Below, one piece after another: positions 48,801 to 59,814 of a stretch of DNA of 64,000 nt; within the stretch, counting starts at the first letter, position 1; each line of letters opens with the position of its first letter. This stretch comes from Silene conica (lineage: Eukaryota; Streptophyta; Magnoliopsida; Caryophyllales; Caryophyllaceae): positions 19,101,001 to 19,165,000 of the forward strand of contig CM055318.2 in assembly GCA_029255685.2 (NCBI GenBank), in the 5' to 3' direction. The notes under the pieces are model-generated. The model ran no database searches, was not told the DNA's origin, and was given only the letters and a program-made list of their open reading frames with translations. A program made the translations under genes and the position numbers.

Positions 48801-49824
48801 AAGAAAAAGAGCTACGCAGTTGAGTACAATAAAGGAACAATGGACGTGAGATGTTCCTGTAAACTATTTGAACGGGGAGGTATTCTATGTTATCACATCA
48901 TTTGGGTTTGCTCGGGTAAAACTAAGGAAATACCTGAGAAATACATTTTGGGTAGGTGGAGTAAGAATGCACTTAGAAACCCTATTTATGATTCGAATGG
49001 AAATCTTTTGGACAACTACAATCCTACTATTAGCACGAAATTTGGAATGTCTCGGTTGTGGTCTGAGATTTATGCAACTGTGGGGATCCTCAAAAGAAAA
49101 AAAGAGTCTGATGTGAGAGAATTTGCTAAGCTTGTAAAAGAATTCCGAGAGAAGTTGGAGCCAAACCCAAAGGCTTTGACAAAAGAACAAGAATTGGAAA
49201 TCCTTCTAAACTGCAAGGCTCCAAAAGAAGGAAAGGTCTTACCACCTAAGTTCTCTAAGAACAAGGGTAGCGGGAAGCGGCTGGTCAGTAGCAAAAATAA
49301 GGCAATCATAAAAGCAAAAAAACCAAAAAGGTTGTGTGCTAATTGTAAACGAATGTCACACCATGATAAAAGAAATTGTCCATATGATTTTGAAGAGCAT
49401 CCTCCTGAGAATCAAGTATGTATTATTCCTTTACTTGATTTTTTTTTTTTATTCATGTTTATTATACTGTGAAACTAGGGGCTTATACTGTGAAACTAAG
49501 GGCTTATACTGTGAAACCTGTTGATAAAGGGCTGATTTTAGGTTGTTTATAATATTGTGAATCCTAGGCCTTAAACTGTGAAACTAGGGGCTTATATTGT
49601 GAAACTAGGGGCTTATATTGTGAAACTAGGGGCTTATATTGTTGATTTTAATTTTAAGTATAATTTTTATTACTTAAGCAATGCAAGTTACGTCTCAAAA
49701 GTATTTATTTTAATGTTTCATTTTCTTTCAGGGAGATACAACAGAAGAAGAAGAAGAAAAAGAAGAAGAAGAAGAAGAAGAAGAAGAAGAAGAAGATGAG
49801 GAAGACGAAGATGAAGATGTATAG
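45891..49824 (+). CDS. FAR1-like MuDR-type transposase, four exons, apparently intact
   Basis: Deduced CDS: 45891-45942, 46503-47663, 48187-49415, 49732-49824, all with GT..AG junctions and continuous phase, 844 aa. A further 5'-UTR intron is likely (donor CAGGTAATT near 45736, acceptor TTGCAG before 45880). Domains: FAR1-type zinc DNA-binding region, residues about 75-210 (FYQVYATACGFEARKSTTKR; later FHECHNHPV); DDE transposase core with Asp about 332 (SFDPTYGTNKYN), Asp about 394 (IITDQDAGIKKAF) and RFCMWHIMKK just after the intron-2 junction; SWIM zinc finger about 618-645 (DVRCSCKLFERGGILCYHI); CCHC-like knuckle about 787-802 (CANCKRMSHHDKRNC); and a last exon encoding a poly-Glu/Asp tail. 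It would bind the element ends and catalyse excision and insertion. A domesticated FAR1/FRS regulator is the alternative, but the position just inside the terminal inverted repeat favours a transposase. No stop or frameshift seen. Confidence 0.85.
46130..46470 (+). repeat. GTGAAACTAGAAGCTTA repeats, transposase intron 1
   Basis: About a dozen units of TGTGAAACTAGAAGCTTAATC-like sequence (about 20 bp, variable spacing), all in the sense of the transposase gene. They start abruptly inside intron 1 (45943-46502). Confidence 0.85.
47690..48150 (+). repeat. GTGAAAC repeats filling transposase intron 2
   Basis: Intron 2 (47664-48186) consists almost entirely of the same ~20-bp units, organised in a higher-order repeat of about 115 bp (ACTTGTGAAACTAGAAGCTT, then ATTTTGTGAAACTAGATG, then TATTGTGAAACCTGTTGATA, then a GCCTGATTTTTTGA spacer), about four copies. 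Confidence 0.85.
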
Positions 49825-50260
49825 TTTTCTTTATATTTGGGTCCGTGATGCAGGGAAGTAGTTTAGGTTTTTTAGACTGTGAAACTAGGGGCTTATACTT
49901 TGAAATTAGGGGCTTATACTCTGAAACTAGGGACTTATACTGTGAAACCTGTTGATAAAGGGCTGATTTTAGGTTGTTTATAATATTGTGAATCCTAGGC
50001 CTTAAACTGTGAAACTAGGGGCTTATACTGTGAAACTAGGGGCTTATATTGTGAAACTAGGGGCTTATATTGTGAAACTAGGGCTTATATATTCCGATTT
50101 TAATTTTAAGTATAATTTTTATTACATGCTTAGTTTCACAACATAAGCTTCTTGATTCACAGAAGAAGACCTGACATTCACAAAAGAATAAGTTTTCTTA
50201 TATTGTGAAACCTGTTGTCATAAATTGTGAAACTAAAAGCTTTTTTGTCAAACTAGAAAG
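49460..50260 (+). repeat. GTGAAACTAGGGGCTTATA repeats around the transposase 3' end
   Basis: Two related blocks: intron 3 (about 49466-49640) and downstream of the stop (about 49877-50095). Both contain ACTGTGAAACTAGGGGCTTA units, CCTGTTGATAAAGGGCTGAT and AATATTGTGAATCCTAGGCC. They are near copies of each other, a local duplication spanning the last exon. Fainter units continue to 50260. Confidence 0.85.
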
Positions 50261-50332
50261 CAGTTTTTATTGAAATATCTGTCATAAAATACCTATCTGT
50301 CATAAATACTTGTGCATGAAAAATCCCCAGCT

Positions 50333-50403
50333 ATGACCATCCAAGGTGATTGATCACTACCATCTCAAGATAGCGACAGTGATCAATCACAGTGGATGGT
50401 CAT
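50333..50403. other. Imperfect 26-bp-arm hairpin between convergent genes
   Basis: Arms ATGACCATCCAAGGTGATTG (plus ATCACT) at 50333-50358 and its inverse at 50378-50403 match 24 of 26, with a 19-base loop. It lies in the spacer where the + strand transposase and - strand protease genes converge. Could be a foldback remnant, a structured 3' region, or a small-RNA precursor. Confidence 0.6.
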
Positions 50404-51592
50404 GGCCAAGGAGTTTGATGATAAGAAAAAAACCTAAACTCTGAAACAAGCTGAAACAAGAAGACTATATATATTTGTAGTGTAAATGGTTGTATATTGG
50501 AATAGGGTGTTTGATGATATCAACTTCCCTTCTCTTATATAGTGGACTTGCTTATTACGTGTACTACTTTTTATGGTTGTAAAGCAGAATGCAATAAATA
50601 GGGTTCCTAAGCAAGTGGTTAGGTGATAGGTTGGAGCATTTAATTTTGAGGTAGTTGTTTGTCTACAACTGGTTGCAAAATAATTTGGGTTCAACTAAGA
50701 TGTATCATCATTCGAGCCCGCTTAGGCATGAGTCCAGTAATGAAAAAATATATTTTAAAAAAAGGATTCAAGTGTGAAGCTTGCAACGCGTAAAAAATTA
50801 TAGAAGATGACAGGAGAAAGCGAAGATCACGAGATCACTTACGTGCTCGCTTCCTCGGTTTTCTTTCCAGCAATTTTTCCCTTCGGGGCGGTAGACAACT
50901 GCAAGAAATATATTTTGTGAAACTAGATGGCTATATGCTTATTTTGTGAAACTAGATGGTTATATGCTATATTACAACTTCAAAATTTACAATGTCAATT
51001 TACAGCAACAAGTTCTTCTGACTGGAATTCCTTTTCACCTTGTCCACAAATTCGAAAAATTATTTGTTGCGGCCTTTAACAATGTCGAAGTCCAGTTGCA
51101 ATGACTCGACCATCTCGTTTTCATCGTTTTCATCATCTACAAGTGGAGTTAAAAGCAATGAGAAGCAATATAACTCTATAAAGACATAAAATCCATCAAA
51201 TCTCGAGATTCACATATTAAGGGTTTAGTTTCACAAGTTAAGATTCTAGATTCACTGAAGAAGACCTGACATTCACAGAATAAGTTTTCTTATATTGTGA
51301 AACCTAAGCTCATAAATTGTGAAACTAGAAGCTTAACTTGTGAAACTAGAAGCAGTTTTGGTGAATGCTAAGTGCTGAGATTCACTGAATAAGGTCTGAG
51401 ACTCACCAAAAAGCAAACAGCATGGTCCCCAACAGCATGAGAATCAGATACAATTCATTCACACAAAAGTCCTTCAATTGACAGGCTTTAGCTTCAGTTT
51501 TTTGCTTTTTTGCTTTTTCGGTTTAACAAGGGAAGACCTATAAAACCAAAACAAGTACAATATACATATTACATATATATTCAGCCAAGGAA
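50404..51592. other. Spacer of the MULE, no gene
   Basis: Unrecognised sequence with a short cluster of GTGAAAC/GTTTCAC units at about 50920-50960 and 51215-51420, in both orientations, mixed with a variant word GACCTGACATTCAC. Confidence 0.5.
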
Positions 51593-54500
51593 TTAAGAAT
51601 TTAAAACTTTAATGTGTAGATTCACAAAGTAAGACCTGACAGTATTCTCATTCCACAAAAGAAGTTCCAACATGATCGACTTTCGATACTCTACCAAATC
51701 CTGCATAGAGTGACGTATATTATTAATGAAGTGTATTCATGCTAATATTCGTGGAATGCACGGCTTTATTTTCATATAGTAATGAACTCACCTCAAAATA
51801 GTCACTGTTCGTCCATAAACTCTGATCTTCCAATGCACTCAACCACTTTAGTAGAAAGACTCCACAATCACAACTAGACAAAAAAACATATAAGCACTTA
51901 TGAGTGTAACAAAGTTTCACATAATAAGGTCTGAGATTCAACAAATGATCACAGACTAAGTTTAACAAAACAAGTCAAACTACGCACCCCGTTTTTTGTT
52001 GAGGGACTTCGAGATTGACAAAATCATGCACGTGCATGTTCTTCAAAGATTTGTACGACTCTCCCAAAATAGTTGCAACATTGTACAACTGAGAAGAAAA
52101 AGGACAATAAAAGATCAAAAATATATTTTGGGGTATACTAAAACAAAAACTCTACAATATTTTGGAAAAAAAAATCATACAATGCCCATGGCCTTGTTGT
52201 TTCCTTTATCCACTTTTATATCCATGGATGAGTCAAGGATGTAATTTTTTTGCTTCTTTATGTCGCAAATACAAGCCCACCAATGCTTCGATTTTGCGCT
52301 ATGCAAAGGGATAAAAACCTGAGATAGTAAATGTATGGGAATAATCAATCAAAAAACACACATGAATGACAGTAAATAAATAACAAAATGAATAGCAGAA
52401 CTGAAGGATCTAACCAAATCAATCTGGCTACCATCTGCTGGAGTGTATGAGGACTGTATATATTGACCCCAAATCTCTGGGTTAGTATCTGCATTAAGAC
52501 CCTGAATGACACAAAAAGGCAATTTTAGTCTCTGGATGAGCAACTTTCAGAATGAAAAACACTTGAATATCAACATCTGAAGGATTTGAAGCTCACATAT
52601 ACTGTCATTGGCAAGTAAATCACATTTGGTTTACCAAGTGTGCGCTTAATCCCAACAATATCAATGATCTACAGATAAAACGTGCACAAAATGAAGCATC
52701 CACTTTCACGAAATCACCATCAAGTTTCACAAAAAAACCTCTAAGATTCACAGAATAAGGTCTGAGATCCACCAAATAAGGAACCATGTAGAAAAAGAAA
52801 CATGGTCAGGAATGGGAATATAATACTTACCTGATCCATAATAAGGCCACGCGATGTAAGGGTCTGCAAAACATCTCTAGTGACTTCCATCCACGGAGTG
52901 GACAGCAGAACCTCACTTAATTATTGAACAAAATGCAATTAGTCAATATATCTCACACAATTTAAAAAAACATAATTCAAGAAATCAAAGAAAAAGTGTG
53001 ACATTACAATTTGTTTGCCATTGCTCTTCTCCCAACACAAGCCACCAATTCCTTCTCAGTAAAAGGTGGTGTCATAGAGGAACTCGATTCTAGTGCATCT
53101 TTTGTGACTATTTCTTTGGACAGATTAACAGAACATGTAACAATATGATAGCACACCCGCAACGCAAAACGCTTGCGCTGAGTTTCCTATTGATGCAAAC
53201 AAAATGGGTTTCAGAAAAACTAGGAAATAAAGTTGTGGCAATTGTATAGAAATTAAATTAGATGTTGAAAAACAATCTTACAGTATTTATGGTTATTACA
53301 GAATTATTTTTGCTCCCTTTGTAATTCTCCATTATGTTCAGCAGATAGAGGCCATTATCAATTTGTGAGGATTTCAGATTTGATTTTGGGATAAACACTT
53401 CTGGAATCGTCATTGAAGCAATACTTGTCACTGCTGGCAACTTTGATTGAAGAAGGTTGATGAGCCTTTGTTGCTGTATGAACAAAAGAGTAATTACAAA
53501 GAGCAATTAGTAAGGTAATGGAGTAAGAACGAGTCCAAAAATAGGTAAAATAGATGTACCGTATGTTTTAAAAAAGAAGTATAATCAACAGGTGTGTCTT
53601 TCATAGCATGGATGACTTGGCATTTGCAAGATTCCGGTCTCAGATCAAAACAAAACAAGAATGGTGGGCATTCGGGAGAAATGATCGGAGTCAAAATCTG
53701 AAAGACAACAGATAAAAATGCAATGAATAAAAAAGACAAGTCCACCTTAAAGCTTGAATATAATAAGACCAAATATAAAAAAAACTTACTAATTGGGTAG
53801 CAGCAAAATCAACATTGTCGAGACACTGGAACAAAAATCGAATCATGTGTGAGTAATGATTATAAGTGCAGACCATGTAAAATGGGATTATAGAAAAGAG
53901 GTAGATAGACTAACACTGTGTGTGGAGTGTGGCACAAATAAACGACAAGCAGAATCTCGTGATCTCAAGCTCTCACTACTGTTTAGAAACTCACACCAAA
54001 CATCTATCACAGCAGAAGATACTTGATTACTTTCAGGCAAACTCGTCAATTGCTTCCTTGTCAATTGCTGAGTTTGACTTTTGAAAAGAATGTCACTGGA
54101 AACAGTCATTAAAAGCACAGGTCACACCCTCAAATGGTATTAAATATACGATCAAAATTAAAAAATAAGAGTATTTTAATGTTTAGTAAGTTTGACCAAA
54201 ACTGTGAAACTAAAAGCTTAATTTGTGAAACTACATGCTTATTCTGTGAAACAGGCAGCACATATTCTGAAACTGTGAAACTGTGAAACTAGAAGCTTAT
54301 TCTGTGACACTAGAAGCTTACTTTGTGAAACTAGCAGCTTATTCTGTGAAACTGGAAAGACATACTGTGAAACTGTGAAACTGTGAAACTAGATGTTTAA
54401 CATGTGAAACTAGAAACTTATCCTGTGAAACCACAAGCTTATTCTGTGAAACAAGAAGTTTACATTGTGAAACCCAAACTCTTAACTTTCACAGAATAAG

Positions 54501-57109
54501 CGCTTAGTTTCACTGAATAAGGGCTTACTTTCACTGAATAAGGGCTTACTGTCACACCCTCAAATGGTATTAAATACACGATCAAAATTAAAAAATAAGA
54601 GTATTTTAATGTTTAGTAAGTTTGACCAAAACTGTGAAACTAAAAGCTTAATTTGTGAAACTGCATGCTTATTCTGTGAAACAGGGAGCACATATTCTCA
54701 AACTGTTAAACTGTGAAACTAGAAGCTTATTCTGTGACACTAGAAGCTTACTTTGTGAAACTAGCAGCTTATTCTGTGAAACTGGAAGGACATACTGTGA
54801 AACTGTCAAACTGTGAAACTAGATGTTTGACATGTGAAACTAGAAACTTATCCTGTGAAACCACAAGCTTATTCTGTGAAACAAGAAGTTTACATTGTGA
54901 AACGCAAACTCTTAAATTTCACAACATAAAGCTTGTAGTTTCACTGAATAAGGGCTTACATTCACAGAATAAGGGCTGTGAAACAAGAAGCTTATTCTGT
55001 GAAACTAAAAACCTTATTAAGTGAAACTGGAAGGCTATATTGTGAAACATGTTAATAAAACAGGCTGAAAATATTAATAGAAGACAAGTTTTGAAAAATT
55101 AATAAAATAACTCAATACCTTTCACATGAATCCAAAAAGATGAAATCCAATACAGGCTTCTCCGCTTGAGTAAAACCCTTAAGAATATTCATGTTTCTTT
55201 GCAAATACGGAGATCGATAGACCTCTGATGGAACTATGGCCCTCTTCACCTTTGGATTGACAGGTGAATGACATTCACCTTTGGATCGACGCTTGTAAAC
55301 ATTCGGAGGAGTATCTCCTACGTCAATGACATCTTTATCAGTACTCCCTACCACATGAAGATCCTCTACCACTGGTGTGGACATAGAAGGTCCTCCAGGT
55401 CCTTCAGCATGAACACAAGATGTTGAACGATCGAGTTCGGCTTCATCACAACGTGTTGAATCATCAAGTTGAGGTTCATCTTCAGGTTCACGTTCATGTT
55501 CAGCTTCAGGTTCAGGTTCAGGCTCAGGTTCACGTTCAGGTTGAGAGGGTGGAGATAAAAAGTGGTCATCATCTGGAAAGAGCCTAAAGCTTGGCATTTC
55601 TGGTTTTGCTGGTGAACAATGAGGCTGTATTGGCTGAAAGGACTCATCCATTATGTCCAATGCCGCCAACAGTTCAGCTTCAGACCACCCATAAAATTTA
55701 CCCGCATCCTCATGAACATTCTCACCAGTACCATCCACAATCGCCTTCTCATTATCACCAATCTCCAAATTATCATCAACCTCCCCACTATCATTATGTG
55801 CTTTCTCAACATTCTCCTCATTATTTGCTGTCTCAACATTCTCCTCATTCTCCTCATTTTTATCTTGTTGAGACAGCCTAAATCCATCTGCAATACCATC
55901 AACAGCTGCAACTAGTTTAGAAACTGTTGCTGATGAAGGTAATTTCAAGGAAGCTTGACTGACAAGACATTTGTAGTTCATGAAAGCAATAGCCATGACT
56001 TTTGCTGAATTTGCAAGATCAGTAACAAGCTTCACATCACTGTTCTCTTCAGAAATGCCAGGCTTTCCAGTTTCTCCTTCATCTTTGGGTGGTTCAGATT
56101 TTCCAGAATCTTCTTGTTCAGGTTTCCCAGATTCTTCTTGTTCAGGTTGCCGAACAACAATTTCCTGAACAGCTGATTTTGATTTTTGTGCTTGCTTGTC
56201 TGTTGCAAACTCAATAGCAAGGAAAGGTCCATGCTGCTCACGTCTCACAATTGGAGGCTCAACAGAACCCCTGCCGAAAGTTCTAGTTGGGTCATCCAAT
56301 TCATCCTTAATTCTCTTGTATATAGCGTCTTTTGTCCAAGTCGATAACGTAGGATATTGACGACTCACAATGCGCGATTTAAAGACACAACGGTCTAGAT
56401 AAATGAAGAGCAGCGCAATAATCGGTCCCCCAAACCAATTCTCTTTCGCCTTTTTAACCACAAACTCTTCCTTTTGCCAAGACTGAACTTGGCCAGCCAA
56501 TTTCTTTTTTATAAAGTTGCACCAGTTGAAACTGGAGATCAACTCAGTATTCACCAAACTTTTCAGCACTTTCAAGCTGACCTTGTTCCCAATGACACCG
56601 CCTAAAAGAGCAGAGAAAATATAAACGATGAAGTTGCGTTTGAAATCATCTCCTCCATCTCTTTGTGTAATCAACTTTTGCAGAACAAGTTTGATGTCAA
56701 TGGACCTAACACCATATTGTTTAGTAAACTGCTTCAAAGCAGATAAATAAGAGGGGTCCTTATCTCCATTTGTTGCTTCAACAACAACATTAGGACCCAT
56801 TGGCAATCCAAGAGATAGATGAATATCCTCCTCTAAAATAGGAAGCTTCCCACCCAACAAGCTTCCTTTTATTGGGTCGTAATTTGAAACTAGCCAATAT
56901 GCTAAGTTTCCGGGAAGAACATCCGTTTTAAGAAGTAAAAGACCCCCAAACCCCATTTCTTTGATAGCTTGAATCTGCTGTTCTGAGGGTGGACTATCCT
57001 CATTATGAATAAAGTTGTAAAGCCCAGCGGGAGACATCCGGGTCCTCAATGACGGCAATCGCTCTTTATAGTTTCGTTTCTTTTTTTGCAGCAGGTTCAA
57101 CTGTTCCAC
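51593..57109 (-). CDS. Ulp1/SENP-family cysteine protease (C48-like), 13 exons
   Basis: Deduced exons (minus strand): 57109-55119, 54095-53915, 53825-53790, 53697-53560, 53473-53282, 53186-53008, 52915-52831, 52668-52597, 52501-52415, 52318-52181, 52088-51988, 51873-51792, 51700-51593; phases agree throughout, about 1129 codons. The N-terminal part (residues 15-260; MSPAGLYNFIHNEDSPPSEQ, LLGGVIGNKVSLKVLKSLV) is the all-helical region common in plant transposon-borne Ulp proteins; an acidic, Glu-Pro-rich linker follows. The C-terminal protease domain has His about 999 (SKHWWACICD), Asp about 1016 (YILDSSMD), a Gln about 1062 and Cys about 1070 (GCDCGVFLLKWL), a complete triad. It would cleave SUMO or a related tag. 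Start uncertain: the first in-frame ATG is at 57037 (residue 25); an ATG at 57160 reads MHNRKQANMKRSEHPPSTSG but meets the main frame only across a run of seven A (57088-57094), so a one-base indel or a sequencing error is possible. Confidence 0.78.
54121..54980. repeat. 430-bp tandem duplication of GTGAAAC repeats in the first protease intron
   Basis: Two copies (54121-54550 and 54551-about 54980) both begin GTCACACCCTCAAATGGTAT and then carry a dozen GTGAAACTAGAAGCTTATTC units, including ACATACTGTGAAACTGTGAA clusters. The units run antisense to the protease gene here, with a few GTTTCAC units at the ends. Confidence 0.85.
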
Positions 57110-57179
57110 TAGTAGAAGGTGGATGTTCCGATCGCTTCATATTAGCTTGCTTCCTGTTATGCATAAATGGTACGAATTT

Positions 57180-57690
57180 CGAAAATAAGTTTCACAGAAG
57201 AAGGATCTAGTTTCACAAAATAAGCTTCTAGTTTCACAGAAAAAGGAAAATACTAACTTTTTCTGTGAAACAAGAAGCTTACATTGTGAAACTAGAAGCT
57301 TATTCTATGAATCTCAGGTAAAAAGTAAATACAAACGAATTAAGAAAATAAGTTTCACAGAAGAAGGATCTAGTTTCACAAAATAAGTTACTAGTTTCAC
57401 AGAAAAGAAAATTATTAAACTGTGAAACAAAGAAGCTTACAATGTGAAACCCAAACTCTTAGATTCACAGAATAAGAGCTTAGTTTCACAAAATAAGCTT
57501 CTAGTTTCACAGAAGAAAGGCTAACATTCACAGAATAAAGAAAAGAAAATTATTAAACTGTGAAACAAAGAAGCTTACAATGTGAAACCCAAACTCTTAG
57601 ATTCACAGAATAAGAGCTTAGTTTCACAAAATAAGCTTCTAGTTTCACAGAATAAGAGCTGACATTCACAGAATAGAGAAAAAAAATTTG
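57180..57690. repeat. GTTTCAC/GTGAAAC repeats upstream of the protease gene
   Basis: Units in both orientations (TTTCACAGAAGAAGGATCTA, GTGAAACTAGAAGCTTATTC), with an internal tandem copy: 57411-57530 and 57547-57660 both contain ATTATTAAACTGTGAAACAA and AATGTGAAACCCAAACTCTT. They fill the space between the protease gene and F-box-like ORF A. Confidence 0.85.
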
Positions 57691-57885
57691 ATTCACACAG
57701 CTAGATAATAAGGAAAATAAACTTGATTCATTAAAAATATCATTCATACATAGCTAGGTAATTACACAAAAAAGGCTGCCTTGATAGACGTAATTACAAG
57801 AGAGCACTACAAAAACACTAAAACCGAGCACATTTAGACCAGCCACTATCACGGCAAAAAGTGATACAAAAGTTGAGGAGCTGTG

Positions 57886-58510
57886 CTACATATCGAGCAA
57901 CACAGGTAAATCTAAATATGATAAAGTTCTCCGAGTCAGCAAGCGTGTTGCAGTATCAAGTGATATGTCATGTTTTGGAGATGGCACACGTAAATTGGAA
58001 ATCAACTCTTTCACTTTTGGGTTTTCAGCACCAGTGAGATCTCTAAGGTGTCCTCTTTGCAAAATATTGTAGCCTTGGTGAAAATGTAGGAGTAATTTAG
58101 CTCCCGGATCATTAGTCATAAAGCACTTGCATCTTTTATAAATTATTCTATAACCCCTACGAATGATTCTCACACCATTGATATCATTAATATGCAGAGA
58201 AATCCCATACACAACTGCAATGACAGGTGCACTAGGGTGTATGAGGAAAAGCTGAGACCAATTCCGACAGACCAACGCCATGTTTGCCTTATCTTGGTTA
58301 CACTTAAGTCGTTCGAAGATGCTATTCATTACATCTTGATTGTTGAAGACAGCCAGTTGGGGTTGATAACGATTATTAGTGACCTCAACAGTCCGTAAGG
58401 GAGCAAATGAGAATTTCATAGCCTCTTTTTTTTCTTATATAATTCCGGACAAAATATGCTTTATCCTCTGCAAGAACATTCACTACCCACCCCTTGCACC
58501 ATGTTTCCAT
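57886..58510 (-). pseudogene. F-box-like ORF A, frameshifted copy
   Basis: Minus-strand frame 58419-57886 encodes 177 residues starting MKFSFAPLRTVEV. The F-box-like stretch is near residues 22-60 (NNQDVMNSIFERLKCNQDKA, then NMALVCRNWSQLF). Upstream, an ATG at 58510 opens METWCKGWVVNVLAEDKAYF, matching the start of ORF B, but the frames are offset by one base around an A-run near 58425. This copy is therefore probably broken, unless translation starts at the internal ATG. Clearly paralogous to ORF B along its length. Confidence 0.6.
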
Positions 58511-58539
58511 AATTGACCAGAGGTAACCTACAAGCATAC

Positions 58540-58930
58540 ATTGTGAAACCCAGACTATTACATTTCACATAATAAGGGCTTAGTTTTACAAGCTAAGCTT
58601 CTAGTTTCACAGGGTAAGCTTCTAGTTTCACAAACAAAGATTCTAGTTTCACATAGTAAGAGCTGAGAATCACAGAAGAAGATAAAGAAAATTAAACTGT
58701 GAAACAAAAGAAGCATCTAGTTTCACAGAATAAACTTCTGGTTTCACAGAATAGGTTTCTAGTTTCACAAGTTAAGATTTTTGTTTCACAAGTAAAGCAT
58801 CTAGTTTCACAAGTTCACAGTTTCACACTTTCACAGTAGGTTCTTCCTGTTTCACAAACTAAGCTTCTTGTTTCACAAGATAAGGTTCTAGTTTCACAAC
58901 ATAAGTTCTAGTTTTCCCACAGAATAAGGA
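58540..58930. repeat. GTTTCACA repeats between the two F-box-like ORFs
   Basis: About fifteen units of AAGCTTCTAGTTTCACA-like sequence, mostly in the GTTTCAC orientation, i.e. sense relative to the minus-strand ORFs if read as GTGAAAC on the opposite strand. Confidence 0.85.
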
Positions 58931-59109
58931 AAAGAAACTTAAGATAGTAACGAAAAGAAACTTCATTAATTAAAAATATCATTCATACATTGCTAGATAA
59001 TTACATAAAAAGGCTGGCTTGATACATGTAATTACAGAAGAGCACTACAAAAAGACATTTAGGCCAGCCACTAAGATGCAAAAAGGTGATACAAACTTGA
59101 GCAGCTATG

Positions 59110-59739
59110 CTACATATCGAATGCCAAGAAAGGTAAATCAAACCAAGATAATTTTGCCCGAGTCATCAACTCTGTCGAAGTAGCAACTGCTAAGTCAAGT
59201 TCTGGAGATGGCACATCTAAAATGTCAAGCAACTCTTGTGTTTGGTCCATTTCAGCATCAGTTAGATCTCTAAGGTGTTCACTTTGGTAAGGATTTTCAC
59301 TTTGCACACAATGTAGGAGTAATTTAGATCCCGGATCATTTGTCATAGAGCACTTGCATCTTTTATAAATGATTCTAGAACCCCTACGAACTATTCTCAC
59401 ACCATTGACATCATTGATACGCAGAGAAATCCCATACGCAACTCGAATGAGAGGTGCACTAGGGTGTAGGAGGAAAAGCTGACACCAGTTCCGACAGACC
59501 AATGCCATGTTTGCCTTATCTAGGTTACACTTAAGTTGTTTGAAGATGTTATTCATTACATCTTGATTATTAAAAACAGCCAGTTGGGGTTGATAACAGT
59601 TGTTTGTGAGCTCAACAGTCCGTAAGGGAGTAAATGAGAATGCCATGGCCTCTTTTTTTTCTGTTATGTAATTCTGGACATATTCTGCTTTATCTTCTGC
59701 GTGAAGATTCACTACCCACCCCTTGCACCAGTTTTCCAT
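59110..59739 (-). CDS. F-box-like protein B (209 aa)
   Basis: Open frame from ATG 59739 (MENWCKGWVVNLHAEDKAEY) to stop at 59110, uninterrupted. Residues about 55-95 read FNNQDVMNNIFKQLKCNLDK and ANMALVCRNWCQLFLLHPSA, matching the F-box pattern (a helix, then a Leu-containing loop, then LVC+xW). The usual leading Leu-Pro is absent, so the assignment is tentative. A Cys-containing basic stretch follows (RIIYKRCKCSMTNDPG), and no Kelch, LRR or other substrate domain is evident. It is a tandem duplicate of ORF A, sharing flanks (CATTCATACAT..GCTAG, AGAGCACTACAAAAA). If real, it would link a substrate to SKP1-type ubiquitin ligases. It lies about 1.2 kb inside the right end, which could serve as its promoter. 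Confidence 0.6.
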   Translation of the reverse strand: MENWCKGWVVNLHAEDKAEYVQNYITEKKEAMAFSFTPLRTVELTNNCYQPQLAVFNNQDVMNNIFKQLKCNLDKANMALVCRNWCQLFLLHPSAPLIRVAYGISLRINDVNGVRIVRRGSRIIYKRCKCSMTNDPGSKLLLHCVQSENPYQSEHLRDLTDAEMDQTQELLDILDVPSPELDLAVATSTELMTRAKLSWFDLPFLAFDM

Positions 59740-59814
59740 ATTTGACCAAATGTAATTAAGTTTAAAACCACAAGTAACCTACAAGCATTACAAAATAGAA
59801 TCAAAAAGCATACA

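Noticed and set aside
46130..50260. GTGAAAC array as a CRISPR array
   Set aside because: Units vary, spacing is irregular and no unique spacers exist; eukaryotic intron context.
53282..53473. 'IDNGLYLLNIMENY' as a second Ulp1 catalytic motif
   Set aside because: It vaguely recalls the DCG..YM motif but has Asn in place of Cys and precedes the real His-Asp-Cys domain; probably coincidence or structural.
54713..55024. 103-codon frame with repeated 'KLEAYSVKL' and 'CETRSL' words
   Set aside because: Reads through GTGAAAC repeats inside the first intron of the protease gene.
55591..55915. Plus-strand and other-frame ORFs opposite the large protease exon
   Set aside because: Shadows of the acidic, low-complexity linker of the minus-strand gene.
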